The notes under the pieces were generated by a model, which was not told the origin of the DNA, did not search any database, and was given only the letters and a program-made list of their open reading frames with translations. Shown piece by piece: positions 1 to 8,374 of a stretch of 51,442 nt of DNA (within the stretch, counting starts at the first letter, position 1; every line of letters starts with the position of its first letter). The translations under genes and the position numbers were made by a program. The stretch lies in assembly GCF_000315625.1 (NCBI RefSeq), contig NW_005434657.1, positions 21,539 through 72,980 on the forward strand, written 5' to 3'. The stretch comes from Guillardia theta CCMP2712. Lineage: Eukaryota; Cryptophyceae; Pyrenomonadales; Geminigeraceae.

Positions 1-387
1 ACATGGTATCAGTTTACACTCTCGGGGGACGCTCCTGAAGCATCGATGGCAGGCACTCTTGTCTAGTACCTCCTGTTTGTCTGCGTTCCATGCAGAGACA
101 TACCACGACTGTCCTTCTTCCCCCCATTCTTTGATGGCATCCTCCTGGCTCCTGACTTCAGCATGTTTGCAGGTCTGTCGAATGGCTTCGGCTAAGGCGT
201 TCATCGAGACTTCCTTGGACTGCAAGGCTCTGCCTGTCCTGCTCTGAGGGTACTGCCTGACGAAGTGTTCCAATCTTCGGATCAGCTCTCCTAGCGAAGG
301 TGCTGAAGGCGTCGTGTCCTTGTTTAGGAACTGGGAAACTCGGACACGAGCAATCTGTTTCCTTTCCTCTTTGGATAGATACCACAT
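1..387 (-). CDS. Subtelomeric paralogue A, 3' end outside the window
   Basis: This is an open frame of 129 codons from an ATG at 387 running off the left edge, so its C-terminus is not visible. I recognised it by similarity to the 706-residue protein at 1555-3675: it shares the block FVRQYPQSRTGRAL and then NALAEAIRQTCKHAE, matching FAKRYPNSRTAQAC and DAIAEAIRSTCQQAR there, followed by EWGEEGQSWY against GWSDASREWF. The start is chosen at the ATG preceding WYLSKEERKQIARVRV, which sits where the other paralogues begin. No known domain is recognised and function is unknown. It is the most diverged of the three family members in this window and, like them, is transcribed leftwards away from a telomere-repeat block. 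Confidence 0.65.
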   Translation of the reverse strand, partial: MWYLSKEERKQIARVRVSQFLNKDTTPSAPSLGELIRRLEHFVRQYPQSRTGRALQSKEVSMNALAEAIRQTCKHAEVRSQEDAIKEWGEEGQSWYVSAWNADKQEVLDKSACHRCFRSVPRECKLIPC

Positions 388-474
388 GATCAAACAACCG
401 TTTCTGCACAGAAAAATATCCTGTTCAGCACCCTAGCTCGCAGGGATCCCCTCAAACTGCAGGGGAGGAGAGCA

Positions 475-1077
475 TGTCTGTTACTCCAGCGGTCTGTCTG
501 TTACTCCAGCGGTCTGTCTGTTACTCCAGCGGTCTGTCTGTTACTCCAGCGGTCTGTCTGTTACTCCAGCGGTCTGTCTGTTACTCCAGCGGTCTGTCTG
601 TTACTCCAGCGGTCTGTCTGTTACTCCAGCGGTCTGTCTGTTACTCCAGCGGTCTGTCTGTTACTCCAGCGGTCTGTCTGTTACTCCAGCGGTCTGTCTG
701 TTACTCCAGCGGTCTGTCTGTTACTCCAGCGGTCTGTCTGTTACTCCAGCGGTCTGTCTGTTACTCCAGCGGTCTGTCTGTTACTCCAGCGGTCTGTCTG
801 TTACTCCAGCGGTCTGTCTGTTACTCCAGCGGTCTGTCTGTTACTCCAGCGGTCTGTCTGTTACTCCAGCGGTCTCTGTCTGTTACTCCAGCGGTCTTGT
901 CTGTTACTCCAGCGGTCTGTCTGTTACTCCAGCGGTCTGTCTGTTACTCCAGCGGTCTGTCTGTTACTCCAGCGGTCTGTCTGTTACTCCAGCGGTCTGT
1001 CTGTTACTCCAGCGGTCTGTCTGTTACTCCAGCGGTCTGTCTGTTACTCCAGCGGTCTGTCTGTTACTCCAGCGGTC
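475..1077. repeat. 20-bp minisatellite, about 30 copies
   Basis: The unit is GTCTGTTACTCCAGCGGTCT and is almost perfectly homogeneous. Only two units are altered, near 873-901, where 2 bp (CT) and 1 bp (T) are inserted. Because 20 is not a multiple of three and the unit has no stop in any plus frame, the array gives a long open frame (474-1112) with a 20-residue peptide period; I take that as a by-product and not a gene. It lies between the start of paralogue A and a telomere-repeat block. Confidence 0.97.
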
Positions 1078-1106
1078 TCCTAAGCGCTGCCTGGAATAAC
1101 CGGCGC

Positions 1107-1124
1107 TCCTAAACCCTAAACCCT
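1107..1124 (+). repeat. Short interstitial telomere block 1
   Basis: CTCCTAAACCCTAAACCCT: about two and a half CCCTAAA units following the sequence GGCGCTCCTAAACCC. The same junction (GGCGC or GGCTGG, then CTCCTAAACCC) opens the other two telomere blocks in this window. Confidence 0.85.
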
Positions 1125-1153
1125 ATTATTATTATTATTATTATTATTATTAT
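1125..1153. repeat. ATT microsatellite
   Basis: About nine ATT units directly abutting telomere block 1. From 1154 to 1315 I see no gene or repeat. Confidence 0.95.
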
Positions 1154-1315
1154 GTGAGTTTATTAGAATGCTAGAATGTTGCTCGGCCTCGTTGTGGGCT
1201 TATGCAATTTGATCCTAGTCTAAAGAGGCGCTCGAGCACTGGGAGTACACGGCCTACAATGCGAAACCTGCTTCTGAGGCGTCTTTCTACTTTCTACTTT
1301 TGCTGTCTTCTCTTG

Positions 1316-1543
1316 GCTTCCTCAGCCTCAGTCAGGAGAGTTGCCTCTCCTCACCTTGGCCTTCGGTCACCACCTACTCTACCTCCATTCAGCTTCCTCA
1401 GCCTCAGTCAGGAGAGTTGCCTCTCCTCACCTTGGCCTTCGGTCGCCACCTACTCCTCCTCCATTCAGCTTCCTCAGCCTCAGTCAGGAGAGTTGCCTCT
1501 CCTCACCTTGGCCTTCGGTCGCCTCCTACCTTCTCTCCTTACC
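1316..1543. repeat. 76-bp tandem repeat, three copies
   Basis: Units begin GCTTCCTCAGCCTCAGTCAG at 1316, 1392 and 1468. The first two are nearly identical (caccacc versus cgccacc inside), the third diverges at its end. The array lies immediately 3' of the stop codon of paralogue B (minus strand), so it would fall in that gene's 3' untranslated region or terminator area. Open frames across it are by-products of the repeat. Confidence 0.9.
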
Positions 1544-1554
1544 TTGAGCTCAGC

Positions 1555-3675
1555 TCAAGCTCGGTACGGGCTCGCCCCGTCTTCTTCCTCGCCCTCGCCT
1601 TGCTCTTCCTCCATGTCTTCCTCTTCTTCGTCATCTTCCCTCATCTCCACTCGCAGTCGGTCCTTCTTGTCCACCTTCAGCGAGCAGGCCAGCACATGCA
1701 TCTCTGCGAATTTACTCAGTGCTATGAACAGGAAGCTAAGAGATCGACGCTCTATGTCGTCGCTCTCCGCCTCCTGCTCAAGCTCAGCAGCTGCCGTTGC
1801 CCGTGGCGAGAACGCGCTGCCCCTCCTTGCCTTCTTGCTCTCTCCTTGCACGCGAGTCCAGCGCTTGCTCTGCAGCCACTTCCCCAGCTTCTCCTTGAGA
1901 ACGTTGCGCCCAACTCCCTGCTCCTCTGGCATCTTCGCCCACTCTCCCAGCGACATGAACTCCAGGCTCCCCGGAGAGTAGAACGTGTCGTGGAGGTTGC
2001 CAACGGCCTTGTCCAGGACCAGCTTGATCGGCTCGCTCGTCCCTGCCTCGTTCAAAGAAGCTGCCTCTTCGATGACTGCTGACAGCTCGCTGACGAGCTG
2101 CATGTCCCCTTGGCTTGACGGAGATGCTGCCTCCATTGTGATCCTCTCCAGGTCTGTAAACTCCAGCCACTCTCCCTCGCTCTCCTCCTGTCGCTGCGCT
2201 GCGTCGCTGGTGCCCCGCTGACCAGCCGCCTCAGGCTCCTTGTCGAAGCCGACTGCTTCGAGCTTGGTTGCTGCGCCTTCGAGATAGAAGGGCAGCTCCT
2301 TCATCATGCGTCGAGCATCCTCCGTGGAGCCGAGGAGGATGCATAGCTTGGACCCGTTCCAGGACTTGGTGTTCAAATCCTCCTCCATGTCGATGCCTTC
2401 AACGTTGATCTCGAGCCTGTTAGCGATCTCCAACAAGACTCTCTTGACTCTTGCGATAGACGTGTTGCCGCCGTTGCACAGCCCCTCCATCTCCTTCCTC
2501 GTGAAGCGACCAGATGCCGCCGTCGACTTGATGATGATCTTGATCTCCTTGCCGTCCTTGCCGCCTGCCTTCTTCTGCATCCTTGATGCCTTCTTCAACT
2601 TATTTCTGGATACAAAGCGATCAGCTGTCAACTCGACTGCGAGCGCCTCTCTGATCTTCGGGTCCTCGCTGAACAGAGTCAGGTGTACTCCCTCCATCGC
2701 TTCGCTCTCTCGGAAAGCTCGAAATGCTGTATCATTCGCCTCTGGGCAGCTCGAGGAGACGATCCACTCCACCTCCCTCTGTCTCCAGATGACGTTGGCC
2801 CCTACAGCGATGAAGCCTTTCTGACCTAAGCCTTTGTGGACTTGCTGTCCTGGCGCCCCAGCGACCAGCATGCCTGCCAGCGGCTGGAGCTGGACCGCTG
2901 CAAGGGACTGGCGCAGCAGCTGATAGCGATAGACGGCAGCTATCTCAGCCGTTGTCATGCCGCCCAAGGTTAGCAGGTGAGTCAGCTCTGCCAAGCTGCC
3001 CCCTTTGCCCCAGGGTCCTCTCTTGGCTCGAATCTTGAAAGATCGATCGTGCACGATGCTCACATGTACAGCTGTGAACTTGCGACCATCGATCGCGAAG
3101 TCCTCTCTTCCCTGCCAGAGCTTCTCCGCTTGTGCATTGCGGAGGAAGGAAACAGTCACCGGGATCTCCTCAGCACTCGCTATCTCGGGTCTATACGGAG
3201 CCTTCCACATGATTGCTTTACTCTCTTGCACTGAGTCTACGATCAGTCCGATCTCTTCAAATTTCTTCTTCAGCTTTTCTTCATGGTTGACATACACCGA
3301 GGAGATGCCCAGGAGAGTCATGGAGATGAAGGAAGTCACCTCGTTGCCTGCTGAGGCGGTGTATGTCTCGACCTTCTCTTTCTTGGCTTCTTCAATCTGC
3401 TGCATAAACCACTCTCTGGATGCGTCACTCCATCCAGCCATCGCTTCTTGTAGAAGCTCACGTCGTGCCTGCTGACATGTCGAGCGGATGGCTTCTGCGA
3501 TAGCGTCGGGGGTGCATCCCTCCACAGCCTTGCAAGCCTGGGCTGTCCTGCTGTTCGGATAACGCTTCGCGAAGCTCTTCACCCTCTCGACGAGATCAGC
3601 TTCGAGGACAGAGGCATCCACAAGTCCGCTCTGCGTGTATTGGCATGATCTCCGATACAGCAGGTTAGTATACAA
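1555..3675 (-). CDS. Subtelomeric paralogue B, unknown function
   Basis: This is the longest family member, with about 706 codons uninterrupted. Visible features: an N-terminal block NLLYRRSCQYTQ shared with paralogue C, then RYPNSRTAQACKA and DAIAEAIRSTCQQARREL; a central block RSFKIRAKRGPWGKGGSLAE; a Lys-rich stretch RNKLKKASRMQKKAGGKDGK around residue 400; and a strongly acidic tail (EEEEDMEEEQGEGEEEDG). No catalytic motif is recognised. The open frame has no ATG at its 5' end; the first in-frame ATG is about residue 77. An upstream ATG at 3737 is followed by a stop after six codons, so a short 5' exon or non-ATG start is needed. Start coordinate is therefore uncertain. It could be a host subtelomeric gene or the first ORF of a telomere-associated element; I see no reverse transcriptase beside it. 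Confidence 0.7.
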   Translation of the reverse strand: MYTNLLYRRSCQYTQSGLVDASVLEADLVERVKSFAKRYPNSRTAQACKAVEGCTPDAIAEAIRSTCQQARRELLQEAMAGWSDASREWFMQQIEEAKKEKVETYTASAGNEVTSFISMTLLGISSVYVNHEEKLKKKFEEIGLIVDSVQESKAIMWKAPYRPEIASAEEIPVTVSFLRNAQAEKLWQGREDFAIDGRKFTAVHVSIVHDRSFKIRAKRGPWGKGGSLAELTHLLTLGGMTTAEIAAVYRYQLLRQSLAAVQLQPLAGMLVAGAPGQQVHKGLGQKGFIAVGANVIWRQREVEWIVSSSCPEANDTAFRAFRESEAMEGVHLTLFSEDPKIREALAVELTADRFVSRNKLKKASRMQKKAGGKDGKEIKIIIKSTAASGRFTRKEMEGLCNGGNTSIARVKRVLLEIANRLEINVEGIDMEEDLNTKSWNGSKLCILLGSTEDARRMMKELPFYLEGAATKLEAVGFDKEPEAAGQRGTSDAAQRQEESEGEWLEFTDLERITMEAASPSSQGDMQLVSELSAVIEEAASLNEAGTSEPIKLVLDKAVGNLHDTFYSPGSLEFMSLGEWAKMPEEQGVGRNVLKEKLGKWLQSKRWTRVQGESKKARRGSAFSPRATAAAELEQEAESDDIERRSLSFLFIALSKFAEMHVLACSLKVDKKDRLRVEMREDDEEEEDMEEEQGEGEEEDGASPYRA

Positions 3676-3738
3676 ACCTCTCGCTTGCAGCTTCCTTGGC
3701 GCCCTGGCGGCTTCCCCTACACCTGACGAGGAGCCATG

Positions 3739-3814
3739 CTGCCGAAAATAACGGCGCCTGCCGAAAATAACGGCGCCTGCCGAAAATAACGGCGCCTGCC
3801 GAAAATAACGGCGC
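3739..3814. repeat. 19-bp tandem repeat, four copies
   Basis: Four perfect units of CTGCCGAAAATAACGGCGC end directly at the CTCCTAAACCC telomere junction. A single related sequence (CTGGAATAACCGGCGC) precedes telomere block 1 at 1091-1106, so this is the subtelomeric side of a conserved telomere junction that has been amplified here. Confidence 0.95.
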
Positions 3815-3903
3815 CTCCTAAACCCTAAACCCTAAACCCTAAACCCTAAACCATAAACCCTAAACCATAAACCCTAAACCCTAAACCCTAAACCCTAAAC
3901 TAG
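3815..3903 (+). repeat. Interstitial telomere block 2
   Basis: About twelve CCCTAAA units, two of them mutated to CCATAAA. The right edge joins directly to the coding sequence of paralogue C at about 3901-3904. On the minus strand the coding sequence reads GTCGAGCTCACTAG followed by TTTAGGG repeats, which is the polarity expected when telomerase extends a broken 3' end. Confidence 0.95.
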
Positions 3904-4861
3904 TGAGCTCGACTGCAAACGTCTCTCTGAGCTTGACGTCGTCGCTGATGAGAGTGAGATGCACCCCCTCCATCGCCTCGCTCTCTCTGAACGAGGCCAA
4001 GGTCTGCTCGCAGCTTGCCGTCGAAGGCGAGCTCAGCACCCACTCTAGCTCTCTCTGCTGGAGAGTTCCAGTACTTGCCCCAACAGCAACATACGTCTTC
4101 GGGCTCGGCCCCTTGCGACCTCTCTGCCCAGGACCCTGCACGAGCATGCCCGCAAGTGGTTGTACCTCTGCGGCTGCAAGAGATTGCGAGAGCAGCTGAA
4201 ATCGATAGATCTGAGCGATCTCAGCCGTCGACATTCCTCCAAGAGCTAAGAGCTGCGATAGCTCGGCAAGGCTCCCTCCCTTGCCCCAAGGTCCTCGCTT
4301 GGCTCGAAGCTTGAACGACCGGTCATGTGCAATGCTCACCTCTGTGGCTCGAAAAGCTCTCCCTTCGATGGCGTATTCTGTCCTGCCATCGACTGAGTCT
4401 ACCATGAGACCTAGCTCCATAAGCTTCGTTTTCAACTTTTCTTCTTGTCGAACATACATCGAGGAAATCCCTAGGAGAGTCATGGAGATGAAGGAGGTCC
4501 CCTCGGTGCCTTCGGTGCCGATGTATGTCTCGACATTCTGCTTCTTGGCCTCCTCCATCTGTTGAATAAACCATGCTCTCGACTCTGAGCTCCATTCGCT
4601 CAGAGAGTCTTCAAACAGGTCGCGTCTCGCCTGCCGACATGTCGAGCGGATGGCTTCAGCGATAGCGTCGGGAGTGCATCCCCCCTCAGCTCTGCAAGCA
4701 TGAGCTGTCCGACTATTCGGATAACGCTTGGCGAAGTTCTTCACCTTCTCGACGAGGTCGGCGGCCTCCTCGACGTGGCCTCCAGAGCGCTCACCCTGCG
4801 TGTATTGGCATGATCTCCGATACAGCAGGTTGCGAACGCTCTCATCATACTGTAGTACCAT
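3881..4861 (-). pseudogene. Subtelomeric paralogue C, truncated by telomere repeats
   Basis: The frame starts at an ATG (4861) and matches paralogue B throughout: NLLYRRSCQYTQ, FAKRYPNSRTAHACRA, DAIAEAIRSTCRQARRDL, FISMTLLGISSMYV and LRAKRGPWGKGGSLAELSQL. It has 326 codons against 706 in B. It lacks about 45 residues of B between VDSV and the FxIxGR motif, and it stops being homologous after FAVELT, where the last residues SLGFRV are simply translated TTTAGGG repeats ending in a TAG made by the repeat. The C-terminal half of B, including the acidic tail, is missing. This is a broken copy capped by telomere sequence, though transcription of the truncated frame remains possible. Confidence 0.75.
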
Positions 4862-4968
4862 GCTTAGAAAGCTGTTTGAACTATACGAACCTCTTGCTCG
4901 CAGCTTCCACCGGTCCCCTTGCGCTCTCCCTACGCGCCGCAGGGCAGCATGCTCTTACTAAGGGCTGG

Positions 4969-5142
4969 CTCCTAAACCCTAAACCCTAAACCCTAAACCC
5001 TAAACCCTCAACCCTAAACCCTCAACCCTCAACCCTAAACCCTAAACCCTCAACCCTCAACCCTAAACCCTCAACCCTAAACCCTAAATCCTAGGCGTAT
5101 AACCCTGAACCCTAAAAACCCTGAACCTAAAAACCCAAAAAC
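4969..5142 (+). repeat. Interstitial telomere block 3, degenerating
   Basis: CCCTAAA units mixed with CCCTCAA variants to about 5092, then decayed forms (CCCTGAA, CCTAAAAA) to 5142. It opens with GGCTGGCTCCTAAACCC, the same junction as the other blocks. Increasing decay towards the right suggests this is the oldest block. 5143-5337 is an ordinary upstream region with no feature I recognise. Confidence 0.93.
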
Positions 5143-5337
5143 AACCTCAACGTTTTTCTCCATCCCCTCCAAACTTGATCTGCGCTTCTCGTCATCCGAT
5201 TTTCGCATTTGCATGACCAGTATTCCTCTTGATTGGGTTCGAAAACGTTTTTGACCGGATTACCCACGATCTTCGTCGATTTCTGTTCGTCTTTCCTCCC
5301 CTGCTCAGCTCATTTAACTCATCATTCCATTCTGGCA

Positions 5338-8292
5338 ATGAAAGCGCAAATTATTCTTTTCGCCATCATTGCTATGATGCGGCTTTCCAATGGCACTGTT
5401 TACGTAGGAGGAGATTTCTCGAGGTGAATAGAGGAAAATGAAGGAGGATATTTGACATTTAGGCAGCTACATCGCATCCAACGGATCAAGAATCTTTGTT
5501 TCGGTGCTGGATTCCGGTTGCAGATAGTCATGTTTGACATGACACATCTCTGGCAAGGCCATTGGAGAACTGCTTACTTCCGATATCCTTCAGTTAGGAG
5601 ATGGAGTGGATTTGCAGAAGCAAGTGTCAGGTGATTCTCGCAAAAAACTCTGCTGATCCTGGCTCTTCTCTGTTTTTTTCTAAGTTGACAATCAGCAATC
5701 TCCTACCTTCCACAAGCGCCTCGGTGCGACAGAAACTGCAGCAGCACACAAGCATGCCTTGTGACGTGTGTGCCTGGAAGGTGCCTTTCCCTTCGCGGCG
5801 TGTCATGACAAACGTGCAGGATCTGATCCGGCTCTCTTCATCGGAGGAAGCTTCACGATCGCCAACGGAGCTGAAATGTATCGCATATCCCGGATAACCA
5901 ACGGCAGGTGGAAGAGCTCAAAGTTTTGAAATGAGATGACAGCGCCTGCAGCATGCTCGAGACCGACAAGGGTGTGTCCAACACAGTCTACAGCGTGCAG
6001 GCACATGAGACAAGTGGAATAGGTAAGCCTGTGCTCCTGCTTCCCTCTTCCCTCATCCTTCTCCATGCCTATCACCTTTTCTCTTTTCTGACGGCTCCTT
6101 GCCTCTTCTCTTACATTCTTCTGGCCTTCTGATGCGCCTTGGCAGTGTATTATGGGGGTGCTTTCCTGGACGCGACTGGGGTCCCAGTCGGATCTGTCAC
6201 GTCCTGGGATGGCAAGAACTGGGACCAGATGGGAGGAGGCGTCTCGTTTCCCTCCACCTGCGATGCATCTGGCACACAGCCCGTGAGACGAGGATGAGGA
6301 GAGGGGAGGGGGGCGATGGGAGGGTATCCAGCAGGAGAAATATAGAGAGAGAGTCGACAGGAGGGGAAGGAACAGGGACGAGACAGAGGAAGAGGATAGG
6401 ATTATATCCTCTCACGAAGCGGAACTGCGTAGGAGATCGCCATTGTGTACTCGATTCTACTGTTGGGAGGAGGAGGTTGCATCGCTTTCTCCTGCTCGCC
6501 AGAGCAGAGGTACATTACGTACAGGAGTGTTGGGGGATGATGGTCCCATAGGCCAAAAGTATTTGTGGGAGGAAGATTTGAGTTGGCTGGGGAAGGAAAG
6601 AACATGGTAAATTCTTCCCTCATCTTTGGTCCACTACCGCCGCTGCCACCTCCTCTTAATTTTACTCCTTGTTCTCTTTATCTTTATTCTGATACTTCAA
6701 CCAGGTGAAGGCTCGTAACATTGCTATGTGGGACCCTGCAGCAGCCAACGGTGAGGGCAGGTCAGCGAAAGGAGGTGCCACGTTCTCGTCTTTCAAAGAC
6801 TGTCACTCCAGGTGGTCGTCCCTCTGCGACTCCAACCCTCCCAACCGCTGCGACATCGATGGTGTTAGCTACAGGGTAAGCTCCTGCCCCTGCCGCTGCC
6901 CCTGCCTCTACTCCTTTTCTCCTGCTTTTTTCACTGCTGTTTCTATCGCCTCATTTCCGGCAGGGAACATCTGCTCAAGCTGCAAGCCCCGTCTACGTTT
7001 TCTCCCTCGCCTATCACGCGGCATCCAACATGCTGTACGTTGGGGGTAACTGCAATGTTCTCGCATGCTCCTGCTTAGCCTCTTCCAGGACTCTTCCAGT
7101 CAGCGGGGCAGCGATATGCTAATATCAACTCACTTGCTGCCTTCAGTCTCACATCCAAGTCCTGGTCTCACTCCTCCGGCCTCTCCCTCATATTCTTGAT
7201 GCTTTACATTCTTCAGGAGCATCGTAGGGGGAGGCATCGCAGGTCCGAGCCCTGTCGTACATGCTCTCTACATATCCCCTGGCAGTCAAGATCTCTATGT
7301 CGCTGGTGCTCCTCCTCTCTGCCTTTCGCTTCCTCACTCGTTCTACGCAGGCTCATTCTCAGCTGTCGGCAAGCAAAACTCTGGTTCGCTGCTGTCGATG
7401 CCCCCGCCCCCGCCCCTCTTCTTTCCCCTTCCCATCTTGGATTCCGCTCATCCCCATATCCAGCCCATGCCACTGTCCCCGTCCGTGCCGGGTGTTTCTG
7501 CTTCTGCTGCTATCCCTGCTTCTGCATCCAGAATCCTAATCCTCTTCTTCTGATTGTCCTTCAGACGTTCTCAGTGCCGGGCTGAACGCAGGCAACATCG
7601 CGGTTTTCTCTCTCACGTCAGGTGCTTGCGGTGCAGCCTTGTGCTCCTCCTGCTCATCTCTTGTCAGGCTCGTGGAACACGCTCAACGGGGGCATCCCTG
7701 ACGCAGACATCCGAACCGTCGCTGTAGACGGGCAGACGGTGGGACAAGCGAGCAAGTTGGGGTGACTGAGAGCGGAAGAAGTTGACAAAGCGAGTCTGGA
7801 CATCGGAGGAGGGGAGGGGGGATAAAGGGGTAGAAAAGAGATTATGATGACGAGCCGGTAGGTCTACTGCGGAGGAAAGAAGCTCTACACCAACCAGCAA
7901 TCCGGTATACGTCCCCTTCACCGTCTAGCTCTAATGCTCGTGCAGGAGTCATCGGGATATATAAGGGCGACTGGTCCCTCATTCGTACAGTAAACCCATC
8001 ACTCTTCCCATCCTCACCTCTCCTCAGGCCTCGACTGGGATGAGCAACTCGGAGGGTCTGGCTCGGTCAACTCAGTGAGCCTGACTCCCCTCTACTCCTT
8101 CAACTCCTCACTTGCTTCAAGATCGTCGCTGTCTCAAAGGCTATCGCACCGGTCAACCCGGTTCTGGGATCTGTCAACACAGGAAGGAAGCTTCAGACAT
8201 CATTTCAGCTGCTACTCTTGTGCGCAAGCGTCCTGTTCAGTCACATCTCATCCCCCAGCAGCCTTTCTTCATGGATTTTAATCTCATTTTAA
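5338..8292 (+). CDS. Secreted YVGG-repeat beta-propeller-like surface protein, multi-intron
   Basis: The ATG at 5338 opens a signal peptide (MKAQIILFAIIAMMRLSNG) followed at once by VYVGGDFS. About a dozen exons separated by short GT-AG introns carry the same motif again and again: LFIGGSFTIANGAEMYRI (about 5840), VYYGGAFLDATGVPVGS then VTSWDGKNWDQMGGGV (6149-6286), KVFVGGRFELAGEGKNM (about 6560), RNIAMWDP (6712), MLYVGG (7030), SIVGGGIAGPSP (7215), GSFSAVGKQNS (7350), NIAVFSLTSGSWNTLNGG (7590-7690) and VYCGGKK (7860). The pattern of YVGG-F, N-I-A/W-D and G-W-L-G-G is that of Rax2-like or related propeller repeats of extracellular proteins. The last exon ends with a hydrophobic stretch (FQLLLLCASVLFSHI) before TAA at 8290, suggesting a membrane or GPI anchor. 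A cell-surface role is inferred. Exon edges are approximate and a few phases are unresolved. Confidence 0.7.
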
Positions 8293-8374
8293 GCTCAAAT
8301 TCTCGTTAATATCTGCCATTCGCCTTCCTTCTCTCCCTCTTGAGTTAATTAGCGCTCGAGCCCTGCTGCTTGCA

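Noticed and set aside
474-1112. 212-codon open frame across the 20-bp repeat
   Set aside because: The repeat has no stop in any plus frame, so the frame is automatic; no flanking coding signal.
1202-2082. Plus-strand frames overlapping the 76-bp repeat and the end of paralogue B
   Set aside because: Low-complexity Ser/Leu/Pro shadows; the minus frame is shared with two paralogues.
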